From contig OZ022499.1 in assembly GCA_963989385.1 (NCBI GenBank), forward strand, positions 34,650,993 to 34,714,992: DNA of 64,000 bases, given 5' to 3'. A program made the position numbers and the translations under genes. A model generated the notes under the pieces. It was given only the letters and a program-made list of their open reading frames with translations, was not told the origin of the DNA and did not search any database. Origin of the DNA: Ctena decussata. Taxonomy: Eukaryota > Mollusca > Bivalvia > Lucinida > Lucinidae. Below are positions 12,672 to 23,475 of this stretch, in pieces. Position 1 is the first letter of the stretch; every line of letters starts with the position of its first letter.

Positions 12672-12840
12672 GCTGCCCAATTTAGATTAAGAAATTTCGG
12701 AATGCTTTTCTCTGGTTTCGTCACCAGATACTGACAGGGTCACTGATGAGGCGTTATTAACCGAAATTTCGTAGTCTGGCCTATGTTCCTTCTTCTGAAT
12801 GTATTCTCTGTTCTTGAAGGAACTCTTTAAAAGATTTTAT
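12672..12840 (+). mobile_element. Solitary retrozyme fragment with hammerhead (ribozyme at 12737-12782)
   Basis: Homologous to the ribozyme part of the array at 17199. The ribozyme has the canonical CTGATGA (12743-12749), GAAA, GTC and a full stem I (GGGTCA/TGGCCT with wobbles). Stem II is weak (GGCG against AACC). The downstream GTTCCTTC...GAAGGAAC-type hairpin is kept. Confidence 0.7.
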
Positions 12841-14679
12841 TGTATAGGAGTTTACGTATGTACTTTGTCAAGTAACTTAAAGAACCGAACGTCGGTCATT
12901 GAAAGCGCAAGCTTCTGTCAAAATTAGACAGAACCCTCTAAACCGCTAAATTTGCACATTTTAAGACGCTCTTCGTTCACAATCCAAGGTTGTAGATAGA
13001 AATAAATGCAAGAAACGGTATTAATCATAAGTACGAGGTGTAAATAGAAAAACCTGTCACTCAGGATCATTGTTTGGAATCACTCGGCACCCCCTTGTGA
13101 TACCGAGCAGTCACCCTTATTCCGGATTTTTCTGTTTACACCCCATACCCATGAAAGGTTTCAATATCCGTTTACAACAGCCTGCACTATTAACATTTCA
13201 CTGCCATTTTCATTCATTTGCAATCTTTAAGGCATATACGTAGTTAATATTTCACTGTCATTTTCAGTCTTTAAGGCATAATATACCAATTATGTTTGAC
13301 TCTCATTTTCAGTCTTTAAGGCATAATATACCGTTAATGTTTAACTGTCATTTTCAGTATTTAAGGCATAATATACCGTTAATGTTTAACTGTCATTTTC
13401 AGTATTTAAGGTATAATATACCGTTAATGTTTAACTGTCATTTTCAGTCTTAAAGGGTTAACATTTCACTGTCAGTTCCAGTCTAATACTCCAATGTTCC
13501 TAGTATTCCATCGTCAACTTCATTCGGCAAGGGGAATAGGCCTATATTGTTAAAATGTAAACTGTCGATCCCAGTCTGCAAAGGACTATCACTGTTCAAT
13601 GTAGTATGCGCTGGCATACACTATTTACATTTTGCCGCCAATTCCAGACTGGAAGTACATACTCAGCATTTCACTGTCAATTTGAGTTAGCAGTGGCAAA
13701 CCTTGTTAATATTTCTCTCTAAATTTTAGTCTACAAGGACATACCTTTTTTACGAGTTCATTGTCAGCGTCAGTATGCAAGGGTATACACTATTAACATT
13801 TCACAAGTTTACAAGACCATACATATTTGAATGCCAGTCTGCAGGGGAATATATTGTTTTAACGTTTATTTTTGATTCCATTCTACAGAGGCTAATCACT
13901 ACTTCAGTTTGCACTAGCAAACTTTGATAACATTTCAGTCATTTCCAGTCTGAAAACGCATGCACTGACAACATTTTATTTTCAGTTCTAGTCTGCAAGG
14001 GTATACATTGTCAACACTTCGTTGTTAATTACTGTTTAATAGGAAATACATTGTCAAAAGTTCATTTTAAGTTCCAGTTTGCAAGAGTATACAATATATT
14101 ATTCACATTTCACTGTCGATTCCAGTTTATAAGGTCAAACATAATTAACATTTAATGGTCAGTTTCCAGTATGTAAAGGCATTCAATGTCGATATTTCAC
14201 TGTCAGTAACGGTCTGCAAGTATAGAGTTTTATTGTTAATATTTCATTGTTGGTCCCAGGCTGCAAGGGTATATATTGTCAAGTTTTTGTGCCAGCTCCA
14301 GTTTATAAGGTCAGACATTGTTAACATTTCATTGTCATTTCCAATCTGCAAGCATTTACACTGTAAGCGTGTTTTTTTTATTGTCAGCCCCGGTCTGCAA
14401 GGTTACTTATTGTCAACACTTCACTGTCAGTTGCAGTCTGTAAAGTCAAAATTGCATTGTCAGTTCGAATCTGCAAGAGTATACACTGTTAAGATTTCAA
14501 TGACAGTTCCAGTCTGCAAGGCACATGTTGTCAATATTTTACAGTCTATTCCAGTCTGTAAAGTTATTCACTCTTAACATTTTATCGTCGGTTAAAGTCT
14601 GCAAGGTATACATTGTCAACAATTCATTGTCAGTTCCAGTCTGCAAGGGTATTAATTGGTTAACGTTTGGTGTTTGAAT

Positions 14680-15875
14680 GTTCAATGTATGATCATGTCA
14701 AATTTAATGATAGAGTTGAACTCTACCATAACTTCTATATTTACTTGAACAAGATAGAGGAACTGGTAGTGCTGAAGATACAAGGAACGTATTATTGCCC
14801 TCTAAGTCTGTCCCCTCTTCTGTATTTCAATGTTCTTTGAGTCATTAGCACCGCCATAGATATGACAAGTATTAACATGTAGTAGCTGATCGCATGTTGT
14901 TATATCATGTATAACTTGAGTATCGAATAAACTTGATAGTCGCTAGAAAAACTGACAGGGTTAGCATATCCCTGAAGAAGGTCTTGGGCATTAGTTAACA
15001 TATTTCATTTTATTTCTAAAATCGAGGAAAGTAGAGACCTTTTAAGCATTGTTCTTTACATTTTTCCAATTTTCCTTTTGTATATACACTGCTTTACAAA
15101 GACGCATTAGTATTACGATACTTTTTGTCTTTGAAGGAAACCAAAGACATTTAAGAACACTATTATTACTTACCCATCGTCCGTATATGACTGAAAGGAC
15201 TTAAAATTGAAAGTCATCCACCCAGCCAAGCAGTATAAGATTTTCCTGAGACCAGTGATACTTCAAACTTTAGAAGTCAAAAAGCAGGAATAAAGTATTA
15301 TTTTCCAGAAAGAAAAAAGGAAAAGAAAAAAAAAGAAGAAGAGAAAAATGTATGAAACATGAAAAGTAGGACGATCTTTTGTTACTGCGTAACCAAATGT
15401 ACCGATAATCACAGAAACTAGACATTTTGTGAAGAGGTGGTCAAAAGTATACTGCTCAGTTTGGTGAAAAATTGCTGCGTGAAATACCGACTGGGTAGGT
15501 ATGACCCAACAATATTCATGGCATCAGCTAGCATTTTTTCTTTGTAATTTTTAACTCGAAGAACGTAGAGGCCTATTTTCATTGTTCTGTTTCAGCTAAT
15601 CCTTTCAAACTGCTTTTCTAATTTTGCATTTATATGTAAACTTGACAAACCGCTTTACAACGGCACCTTACTGCGACACGTTTTACTTTGAAGAAAGCCA
15701 AGCACATTTGAGAACTATTTTGTGAAATGATATTAAAATTCCTTGCGTCAACAAAAGTGATAACCCTCACGATGTCATGTAGATTTCAGTCTGCTCTTGC
15801 AGCCACTTGTGCAAACAAAGTAAATACTAAGTTAAATTTAGAAAAAATAATCATATGAGAAAACTGATTAATTCT
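14680..15875. other. No identifiable feature
   Basis: AT-rich with no exon, repeat or hairpin that I could support. Confidence 0.35.
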
Positions 15876-15980
15876 TTAAGGTGACTGGATACACCTCCAT
15901 GGGTTGACCTGCATATTTACAAGGGAGACGTTTCAAGTTTCGACTGACTTATTAAAATTCATAAAGTATTGTGTGATCTT

Positions 15981-16110
15981 TTCTGGCTTTCGTCCCTAGA
16001 TATTGTCAGGGTCACTGATGAGGCTTGAGTTCCCGAAACCTCAAAGAATGTCCCATGTTCCTTCTTCTGAATATGTTCTCTGCTCTGGAAGGAAATCCCT
16101 AAGATTTCAG
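15981..16110 (+). mobile_element. Solitary retrozyme fragment with degenerate hammerhead (16009-16054)
   Basis: GGGTCA, CTGATGA (16015-16021) and GAAA are present. Stem II is short, and the stem III/cleavage region (CCTCAAAGAA) no longer offers a UH site. The conserved GTTCCTTCTTCTGAAT follows. Confidence 0.6.
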
Positions 16111-16154
16111 TTTAAAAAAAAAATATTTTCTTTCCTAATACAATCGAGAGTACT

Positions 16155-16392
16155 CGTGAGGTGTATGGATACACTTCTATATATATGTTTTTAGTATTTC
16201 TGCAAAAGGAACAACTTTTTGTGACTTTCTGTTTCCTTCCCTGGACGACTTATCCCTTCCAAATGGGGTCCACTCTTAAAGGGTAGAATTTGGTCATAGG
16301 AAGCAAATATGATCATTCAAGAAAACAAGCAAAAAAGGGAAAACAAAAAGCAGAGTTCCATCCGCTGAAAGTGTATCCATTCACCCTTATGG
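16155..16392. mobile_element. MITE with GTGTATGGATACAC-type ends
   Basis: GAGGTGTATGGATACACTTC at the left and GAAAGTGTATCCATTCACCC at the right are inverted. A related left end (AAGGTGACTGGATACACCTC) lies at 15880. Similar ends recur near 20185, 24948 and 38255, so this is a family. Confidence 0.5.
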
Positions 16393-16958
16393 AAAGAATT
16401 TGCTCCAGACGTGAGCCGAGTCTTTTATTGAAGTAGAGCAACCTAATGGAAAAGAGGCAGATATTTCGATATCAATGTGCTACCCCTTGTTTGTATATCC
16501 AGGTCTTTAAGTACGAGGCAGTCAGAGACGTTCTAATGGCTGAAAAAATGACTGAATGTAATCAACTGAGTAATAATAAGTCGGAAGTCGGGCCGTGAGT
16601 TGAAGTGCCATACGGCACTACCGATCAGTCATCTCTTCACCATTTCAAATATACGGACCCTGACGAAAATGTAAGAGTCTGATCAGTCTGCGCGGATGTG
16701 CATCTGTCTGATCTGCATCTTTGCTGTTCGCACATGCCATAATGCACTGCTGATTGGTGCCGAGTAAAAATTATTTTACATCGTGCGGGAACAATCTGAT
16801 CAAAGTTTTCTTTTCTCATAAAGAATCTATAGGCCCCAAGCCCATTAAAAACCCAAAACCGAAGTCTCTGGCCGTTTGAATTAATGAGCATACTGATTTG
16901 AAGGTTTACTGTACGAACTATACGGCTACGGTCCTTTCCCACGCGACGCCAAGCTAGC

Positions 16959-16990
16959 TATAATTTTGGTAGCACGAGTGTGTTCAGTTA
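16959..16990 (+). promoter_or_regulatory. Possible core promoter of gene A
   Basis: A TATAAT at 16959-16964 sits 27 bp before the A of an initiator-like TCAGTT at 16985-16990, giving a 5' leader of about 17 nt before the ATG at 17003. Spacing fits a TATA/Inr promoter, but such motifs are common in AT-rich DNA. Confidence 0.3.
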
Positions 16991-17002
16991 AATGGAAGGA
17001 CT

Positions 17003-17078
17003 ATGAAGCTAACTGCAGCTATACTGATGATGAATGTTTTATTAAAACATGGGGATAACTTCGTTCCTTCATGTTCAT
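17003..17078 (+). CDS. Gene A exon 1 (signal peptide)
   Basis: The ATG at 17003 opens MKLTAAILMMNVLLKHGDNF, a signal-peptide-like segment. The exon ends in phase 1 at a GTGAGT donor. The nearest upstream ATG (16992) stops after four codons. The exon aligns with gene B exon 1 up to the shared Tyr completed at the junction. Confidence 0.72.
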
Positions 17079-20000
17079 GTGAGTATACAAATTAGGTCAT
17101 AGACGTGTACCCGAAAAAATATATATGAGCGAAGTGTTATTGCGTCTTTCAAACTAAGTAAATAAAATATGTTGAGTTTTTTTTAGCAGAAATGGTTTTA
17201 AAATTAAGAAATTTCAGTCAGTCTGCTTTTCTTTGGTTTTGTCACAAGATATTGTAAGGGTCACGGATAAGGCTTAATAGGCCGAAACTACGTAGTCGGG
17301 CTTATGTTCCTTCTTATGAGTGTATTCTTTGCTCTTGAAGGAACTCTTTAAGATTTTAATTTTACTTCAGTGCAGCTGGTGTTGTGCCGTGTGGCGGCCG
17401 TAGTTAGTACGTCTCCCTGTACATTATCCATAGTGCAGATTTTATTCATTTTCGTCCTTTGGGAGCAGAGGATATATTCAGAGAGATCGGAAAATTTAGA
17501 TTGGTTTAGACTCTTATTCTAGATCATCGTCTTTTATATTATTTGGGTCCTATTTTGATACTAGCCAGTTTTTGAATCGACTGCCCAATTAAAATTAATA
17601 AATTTTAGTCTGCTTTTCTCTGGTTTCGTCACCAGATATTGCCCGGGTCACCGATGAGGCTTTATTAGCCGAAACTACGTAGTCTGGCTCATGTTCCTTC
17701 TTCTGAGTGTATTCTCTGCTCTTGAAGGAACTCTTTAAGATTTTAATCTTACCTCACTGCAGCTGGTGTTGTGCTGTGTGGCGGCCGTAGAACGTCTCCT
17801 CGTACATCATCCATAGTGCAGATTTTATTCATTTTGGTCTATTGGGAGCAGAGGATATATTCAGAGAGATCTGAAATTTTGAATTGGTTTAGACTCTTAT
17901 TCTAGATCATCGTCTTTTATATTATTTGGGCCTTTTTTTGATACTAATCAGTCTTTGAAGCGAGTGCCCAATTAAAATTAAAAAAAATAAGTCTGCTTTT
18001 CTCTGGTTTCCTCACCGGATATTGCCCGGGTCACCGATGTGGCTTTATTAGCCGAAACTACGTAGTCTGGCTCATGTTCCTTCTTCTGAGTGTATTCTCT
18101 TCTCTTGAAGGAACTCTTTGAGATTTTAATTAAAAGAGCTCTGAATTCGTAAAGTTGTACTGATATCAATCAGACGAATGGACGCAGGTTCTAATACCTA
18201 TATTTGTTCTCTCTTAGAACGTAGAATTGACTATTATTTGTCCTCGCATAAGACAGAGACTACTCGGCGAGACAATGACGTAGGCAATGTCTACATTTGC
18301 CATCTCTTAGGACATAAGCGAGGCATAAATAAGAACTACCGTAGGAACGTACGCTAGATGCTTATTAAGTAAGTAAGTATTAGACCTCTCCTAGGACGTA
18401 AGCTAGTTCTATAAAGTCTTTCTTAGGTTATAGATTATGTCTTTTTTCTCCTTTACAATGACGCAGGACTAAGTCTTTGTCCTCTCCATTACAATCACAG
18501 GAGAGTACAAATACATATGTCTAAATAAAACCTATGTAAGTTAAAAGGTAAAGGTTCTCCATAGCCTAATAGCCGTGGGGGTTAGAGACCCACTGTATCT
18601 TGGGCACGGCTGATGAAAGGCGGCGCCCACCATCTCTCTCCTTTCGCTGCCTTATCCTTCCCTGATTCGAAATAGGTACCCATTTACTGCTGGGATGACA
18701 GAGTTTTCCAGTCGTCGGATGGCGAATTATGAAATTTCTATTAAACCTAAATCAATTTCTACCAATCATTTTTTCAGATATTATTCTCAATCTTCCGCAC
18801 AATCTTACAATCGACGTTACTGTTGGGTTTGAGCAACCAATATATAGCATGATAGTTGAAGACCTGGCGGGGAATTCTGCGCCAAATATTACTGACTTCA
18901 GATATCCCTCAGATTATTTTATGATTCAGAACAGTATGTATTTTCCTTGTCCTTAGAATTATCGGTCACAAAGCACATGTCAATATATCTTTGTAGGAAG
19001 ATTATATTCTTCTGTCAGCCCAGTCAACCTTAACGTTTCAAAAATAAATGGCAAATGAACCTTGTTCGACAATACCTCCGACAGTCTGATTGGTTTACAC
19101 TGATTTCGGAAAACCTGTTTGTATTCACCTTCAAGAGACAAGTTCACTTACACCATTAAATAAAACATTAAACGTGTCATTTAAAATTAATTTATAGCGG
19201 AAGACGCCACTGGGCAGTGTTACATCTAAATCAGCTGGAACGAATTCAAAATTATCGCTGACATTTCGAGTTTCTTGAGCTTTGCATTATGACGTGTTCA
19301 TGTGCACGACAGTCGAACGTATCTTTAAGACTGCGTTGCATCAGACTATAAAATCGAATCGTTTTGCACTGGGAGTTGCCGTCATAGTAAAAATCATCAC
19401 ACCTGCGTGTTATTAGCGCGGTAGTCTAGAAACTAAATACACTGGAAAACATTCAAATGACAAAACATTATCTGGCAGAAAAATTACCATACGCGAGTTT
19501 TGACGACTTAGAAAAGCTTAATCATTGTCTTTAGTATTAAGGAGATAGAGGATTTTTTTTTCTTTCAGTGTATGATCAAAATAAATTTCATTATTGAAAA
19601 CCAGATGCTAGTTTCATTCAAGGGTATGAGTTTGGTTTTCCTTCGGAAAAAAACAAACTTATAATGTTTTATTTTGTAGATGAAGTTACAGTGAAGTCCT
19701 GCCTCCCTGTTCCTGATAATTTCAGCGGTATATTTGACCTTGAAATACTGATAGTCGGAGAAGAAACCATTTGCCCCTCTGCATATCTGACTGTTATAGT
19801 AAAATTCGCAGTAAGTTTCACATAATCATATCGTTAAAAAAGCGGCCATCTTCAACACGTCTGATACCACGAAACTAGTCAACGTAACATACGTGCTTGT
19901 ATTGCCCCTCTTTTTGGTTTCATTGGTCTTATAGAGTACTTCAGTTTCCTAAGCAAAGAGCTGGACAAAGTTGAATTATGCATGGGTTGGAAGTACTAAA

Positions 20001-23000
20001 CCAGAAAAATGTACTGCATCGTTTATAGGAAAGTTGATGCCGACAGTGACTGTCAGACAGTATTAGGATTTCCAGTAAGCAAATGAACAGCTATCTCGGG
20101 AACATGTTTTGTTTGTTTTTAACTCGATCCGGAATGGCATTGACTTCTCCTTAATGTTGCCAACGGTTTGTGTTTAAAAGTGAATGGACACACTACCAAG
20201 TTTTTCCGCTATTTTTTGTATCAAAGAGAGAGAACTTTTTTGGTGTCTGCCTACTTTACCTGGGCGACACACCCTTCAAAACAACATCTATTGAATTGGC
20301 AGGCAATAAGAGTCGCTTCTTCTGAAGGTGTCCTGGAGTGAAAGAGGGGGGGGGGGGGGGGGGGTAAATTATTTCTTTAAGAATTTTTGTCCACTGAGAT
20401 GATGGCCGATAATGAAAATGGCAGAGTTGCTTCTCCTGGAGGTTTTCCTATTCTCGTTCAATACTTATAGTTGAAAGATACCGAAAGGTACCTTGTACTC
20501 ATACCCAATGGCGTGCTGTAAAGCCACTGAATACAAACCATATTGTATGCTAATGCACACAGGGGCTGGGGGTACCAATTTAATAATCTGTGTTGTCGAC
20601 TGAACCGGCTTTTCGGCTGAGGAATAATCGCGTTTGTTTATATCTAGTAACTGTTTGGCTCGGTCGACAACCTCGCTTGGAAAACTTTTCAAGAAACGTA
20701 TGGTATAGTCTACTGGAACTTGATACTAGTTGGGCTCTAGTCTTAATGACGAAAAAGATTTTTGTAGATTCTTCATTTAGAGTATCGCCCTTAAGAAGGG
20801 AGACAAAAGCTTCCTTATTAGAATTATCTCCCTTTAAACGTCTTGCTGAAATACAACTTATTCCCAAATATAAACAGTAATTGTTGTTGCTAGTCAGAAT
20901 TGAATCAACAAGGCAGTTCCGATGAGAGATAGCAACGCTCACCTTGCAGGCGAATTAGACAAGGGAAATCTCTGAATTACATATAATCAGGAATTCTGCT
21001 TTAAAATCAAAATAGGTTCGTTCCTCAGGCCTCCTAAGGGGGAAAGATCGTTAATTGAATGAAAACATTGAACATTAAAGCAAATGACAACAGGTTATAT
21101 TTGTATGCATGCAATATTTTCCTTAAATAGGTTCCGGATTTTAACCTACGAAGCGGAGTTGTTGTGAACCTTACCTCCTGCTCACCGTCAGATGTTTTGG
21201 AAGTCAAACAGATTCAGCTTGAGAACGATGATCGCTGCAATATCACATTCAACTGTTTTGTCAGCTGTACCAATAGTGATAAGCTGTTCGTGTACGGCCA
21301 AGGTATGATAATTGTAAATCTATATAGATTAAGGCTAACCTCTTTCACTGTTTTACATAAGTGCATATGTTTTTGAAAATTTCGGCAAAACGCACATGTT
21401 ACTTTTTAAAACTCACCAGTAAGCTACTTTAGAATTTTTATGTATTTCCTCGTAGAATTCAACGATATAAAGATAAAATACTAACCAAGCAATGTCACAA
21501 CGAACAATACAAGTTGTTTTACTTACTATATAGTATTAACACGAAACATTTATTTCCATGTACGAGGGATGATAAAAAAAAAGCGTGGACTTTCGCCGTA
21601 GAAAATTATAATTAATAGTAAACCCATTAAATTTGCAGTAAATACAGATTCTTTTTTACTTGATCCAAACTTGATATCAAACATCGGGAAGTAGTCAATA
21701 TGGGTCGTCGTAGTAACCTTTTGTCGGTACTGCGGAGCACTATATAAATTGCCCTATTATTTCGAATTGTTTGTTTTATCTTCGGTTGTGTCTGATATTT
21801 GCAGTAGAGTAAAATGCTTGACATTTAGTATGCTATTACCTTATGGTTGTCGCTTTTCACTGTGAAGGAAATATTGTCGTTAACAATTATAATGCTTGCG
21901 TAAGCAGCGTAAAACATGGTATGGGCCATACAAGGGTATCAAACACGCCAAACATTATACCAGTTATTTAATGCAAGTTCCAGTTTTTGTATATAATTGT
22001 AAAACAAATGAGTAGAATCAAAGAAATGTTTAAAATGATCAAATTTCATGTTATGCAATCATTGTATGTTAGTTATGTCTGATACTGGCACTAATTCGAG
22101 GGTTGCAAAAATGCTTTTAGACACACATCACAAAACCAATGTACTTTGATACGATATTGAAAGCAAAAGCTAGACTTGAATTTATGAACCAATAAATATG
22201 AGAAGAGTAAGCTATGAAATTCTTTTAAACAATCATACTGTATTTTGATGATTCTAGAATTGGTCACAATCATGAAAAACCTGAAAAGTGGGTGTTAAGA
22301 TGTAAGAATGGTGAATGAAAAGACCCACTGCAATGTTAAACGGTACAATACGTCAATCGTAATTTTAAAATATGGTGCTCCGCTGTAGCTGTACCTACCT
22401 CATATATATAATGCAAGAAAGTACTTATTGTTTTATTGAAATTCCTTTAAAATTTCACATTACGTAGCCAAAACGTTGAAATTTTCTGCGGTATGAAATA
22501 AAGGATTATAAGTCCACAGCAAATGTCCACGTTTTTTATCACCCCTCGTACTTTGTGGTTCATGCCCATGATAGTGCCATCGGAGTAAGGTAAACGGATA
22601 CACGTCCATGTTTTAGAAATTTTCACACGTGGCAATTGTTTAGTTGACACCCTTTTGTACAAAGTATTCATATGTAATTAATGGACACAAACAATTCATA
22701 CAAAAGGGACTATAACAGTGATAGGAGCAAAGTATGTCCTTTAAGAGTAAATCGCCCATTGAGGAACATGACAGTATTGCTGCCTCTAAAATATACCAGT
22801 TCACCTTATGTCGCATATCATATTTTTATTTCACATCTTTGCAGGGGATACAATAACAACAACAGCAGCAGACATCGACTTTAACTTGACTTACGAATTA
22901 AACATTACCTGTTACGACTCTCGCGCGTCGATATCTTCTGTCGAGGCCGCGTCAGCGACACTTGACGTCAATTTAAATAACTCGTATTCGTGCATTTCGC

Positions 23001-23209
23001 CAGCAACCTCTAGTAGAACAAGGACAAACACATTCGCGACAAGAGCCAAAGATGAAGAGGAAAATGTCAACGGATTTCTTGACAGTCCAACAAATGTTGC
23101 TATTTTGTCTTCGGTAGGAGGAGTATCAGCAGCGGCTGCTTTAGGAGCAGCTGGAACATTGGCTTACTCCAAAAAATGTCGTACCGAAAGTGTAGATATT
23201 TCAGCCTAA
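17003..23209 (+). CDS. Gene A: two-repeat cadherin-like single-pass membrane protein (299 aa)
   Basis: Five exons: 17003-17078, 18778-18933, 19680-19810, 21131-21302 and 22845-23209. They join into one 900-nt frame. Predicted order: signal peptide (about 1-24), cadherin-like repeat 1 (about 26-121), repeat 2 (about 122-230), a short charged linker, a Gly/Ala-rich membrane helix (about 263-286, containing SSVGGVSAAAALGAAG), and a 13-residue cytosolic tail with a KK start. There are many N-glycosylation sequons (NLT, NIT, NNS) and paired cysteines. Internal exon lengths are identical to gene B, so the two are tandem duplicates. A cell-surface adhesion or recognition role is inferred from the architecture only. 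Intron 1 holds a sense-strand retrozyme array and a SINE remnant; intron 4 holds a mariner-like element. Confidence 0.85.
17258..17303 (+). ncRNA. Degenerate hammerhead ribozyme (copy A1)
   Basis: Aligned with the next copies, but the core reads CGGATAA instead of CTGATGA and stem I is weakened. GAAAC and the GTC site are kept. Probably inactive. Confidence 0.65.
17645..17690 (+). ncRNA. Hammerhead ribozyme with one core change (copy A2)
   Basis: Stem I GGGTCA/TGGCTC, core CCGATGA (a conserved U replaced by C), stem II GGCT/AGCC with TTATT loop, GAAA, stem III CT-ACGT-AG, cleavage triplet GTC ending at 17684. The fold is complete but the core substitution should reduce or abolish cutting. 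Confidence 0.75.
18028..18073 (+). ncRNA. Degenerate hammerhead ribozyme (copy A3)
   Basis: Same stems as copy A2 but the core is CCGATGT, altering two conserved positions. GAAA and GTC are kept. Probably inactive. Confidence 0.68.
18543..18725 (-). mobile_element. SINE family 2, truncated copy in gene A intron 1
   Basis: Shares the body with 12194-12475 (GGGCACGGCTGATGAAAGGC, CTTTCGCTGCCTTATCCTTC) but lacks the tRNA-like head. It ends about 50 bp before gene A exon 2. Confidence 0.78.
18778..18933 (+). CDS. Gene A exon 2 (repeat 1, first half)
   Basis: A TTTTTTCAG acceptor and a GTATGT donor bound 156 bp, phase 1 to 1. It encodes NLPHNLTIDVTVGFEQPIYS and ends YFMIQN, matching gene B exon 2 in length and motifs (NLPH, QPIY, PSDYF). 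Confidence 0.88.
19680..19810 (+). CDS. Gene A exon 3 (repeat 1, second half)
   Basis: A TTTTGTAG acceptor and a GTAAGT donor bound 131 bp, phase 1 to 0. It encodes VKSCLPVPDNFSGIFDLEIL, then ICPSAYLTVIVKFA. The two cysteines are conserved in gene B. Confidence 0.88.
20346..20364. repeat. Poly-G tract
   Basis: About 19 consecutive G in gene A intron 3; possible quadruplex-forming or assembly-sensitive site. Confidence 0.9.
21131..21302 (+). CDS. Gene A exon 4 (repeat 2, first half)
   Basis: A TTAAATAG acceptor and a GTATGA donor bound 172 bp, phase 0 to 1. It encodes VPDFNLRSGVVVNLTSCSPS and a C-NITFNC motif. The VPDFN linker resembles a degenerate inter-repeat calcium linker of cadherins. 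Confidence 0.88.
21563..22548. mobile_element. Mariner-like non-autonomous element in gene A intron 4
   Basis: CGAGGGATGATAAAAAAAAA at the left is inverted as TTTTTTATCACCCCTCG at the right; internal similarity GCGTGGACTTTCGCCG against GCAAATGTCCACG. TA on both sides. 986 bp; no transposase frame recognised. Confidence 0.72.
22845..23209 (+). CDS. Gene A exon 5 (repeat 2 end, linker, membrane helix, tail)
   Basis: A CTTTGCAG acceptor precedes 22845; a TAA stop lies at 23207-23209. It encodes FNLTYELNITCYDSRAS (repeat 2), a short charged linker (KDEEENV), the Gly/Ala-rich helix and the tail SKKCRTESVDISA. The linker is about 30 residues, against well over 100 in gene B. Confidence 0.9.
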
Positions 23210-23250
23210 AATGCGAGTAAGAAAACAACTGGGGCGCTTCAAACAAAACT

Positions 23251-23475
23251 ATAATTGCGCCGCGACTCATAAAAACAACAAAGTAGCATGTGCATCCAGT
23301 ATCCGCCCAGTTTGAGCAGAGTCTTTGCTGTCGGCATGGCGGTAGCTTAGACACTTAGCTACCATTTAAGTACACAGCAACTAATCTGATCAGACTGGGG
23401 ATGCCCAGGCTGATCTGAATCTTTGATCGGCGCAGATGCCTCTTTGTTAGTTTTGTTGCGTCGCGGCTAAATTAT
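23251..23475. mobile_element. MITE, GCCGCGACACG family, copy 1
   Basis: Ends GCGCCGCGACTCATAAAAAC and GTTTTGTTGCGTCGCGGC, with inner GATCAGACTGGGGATGCCCA-type inverted blocks. Starts about 40 bp after the gene A stop, so probably in its 3' UTR. Confidence 0.75.

Larger units (their letters stand above)
12025..13150. repeat. Partial tandem duplication containing a hairpin element
   Basis: GAACCGAACGTCGGTC occurs at 12031 and 12883, each leading to ACCCTCTAAA and then a foldback (ACTCAGGATCACTGTTTGG against GTGATACCGAGCAGTGACC). A SINE splits the first copy; a retrozyme fragment lies between. Confidence 0.55.
11130..14660. repeat. Degenerate minisatellite, unit about 45 bp, with insertions
   Basis: Repeated CAGTCTGCAAGGGTATACAT, TTGTTAACATTTCACTGTCA and variants. 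Cleanest around 13255-13445, where four units of 45-48 bp contain CAGTCTTTAAGGCATAATAT. Interrupted between about 11870 and 13190 by other elements. Confidence 0.75.
17199..18131 (+). mobile_element. Older retrozyme array, about 2.4 monomers of 383-387 bp
   Basis: Three hammerhead-bearing segments at 387- and 383-bp spacing with two intervening spacers. Each unit carries an 8-bp hairpin (GTTCCTTC/GAAGGAAC) just 3' of the ribozyme, then GCAGCTGGTGTTGTGC, GTGTGGCGGCCGTAG and ATAGTGCAGATTTTATTCAT. It lies sense in intron 1 of gene A. Units differ from each other and from the element at 29271, so this is an older, diverged subfamily. Confidence 0.8.

Noticed and set aside
20465..20942. Overlapping open frames of 96-120 codons on both strands in gene A intron 3
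   Set aside because: Frames overlap each other antiparallel, show no motif, and lie in an intron; no independent support.
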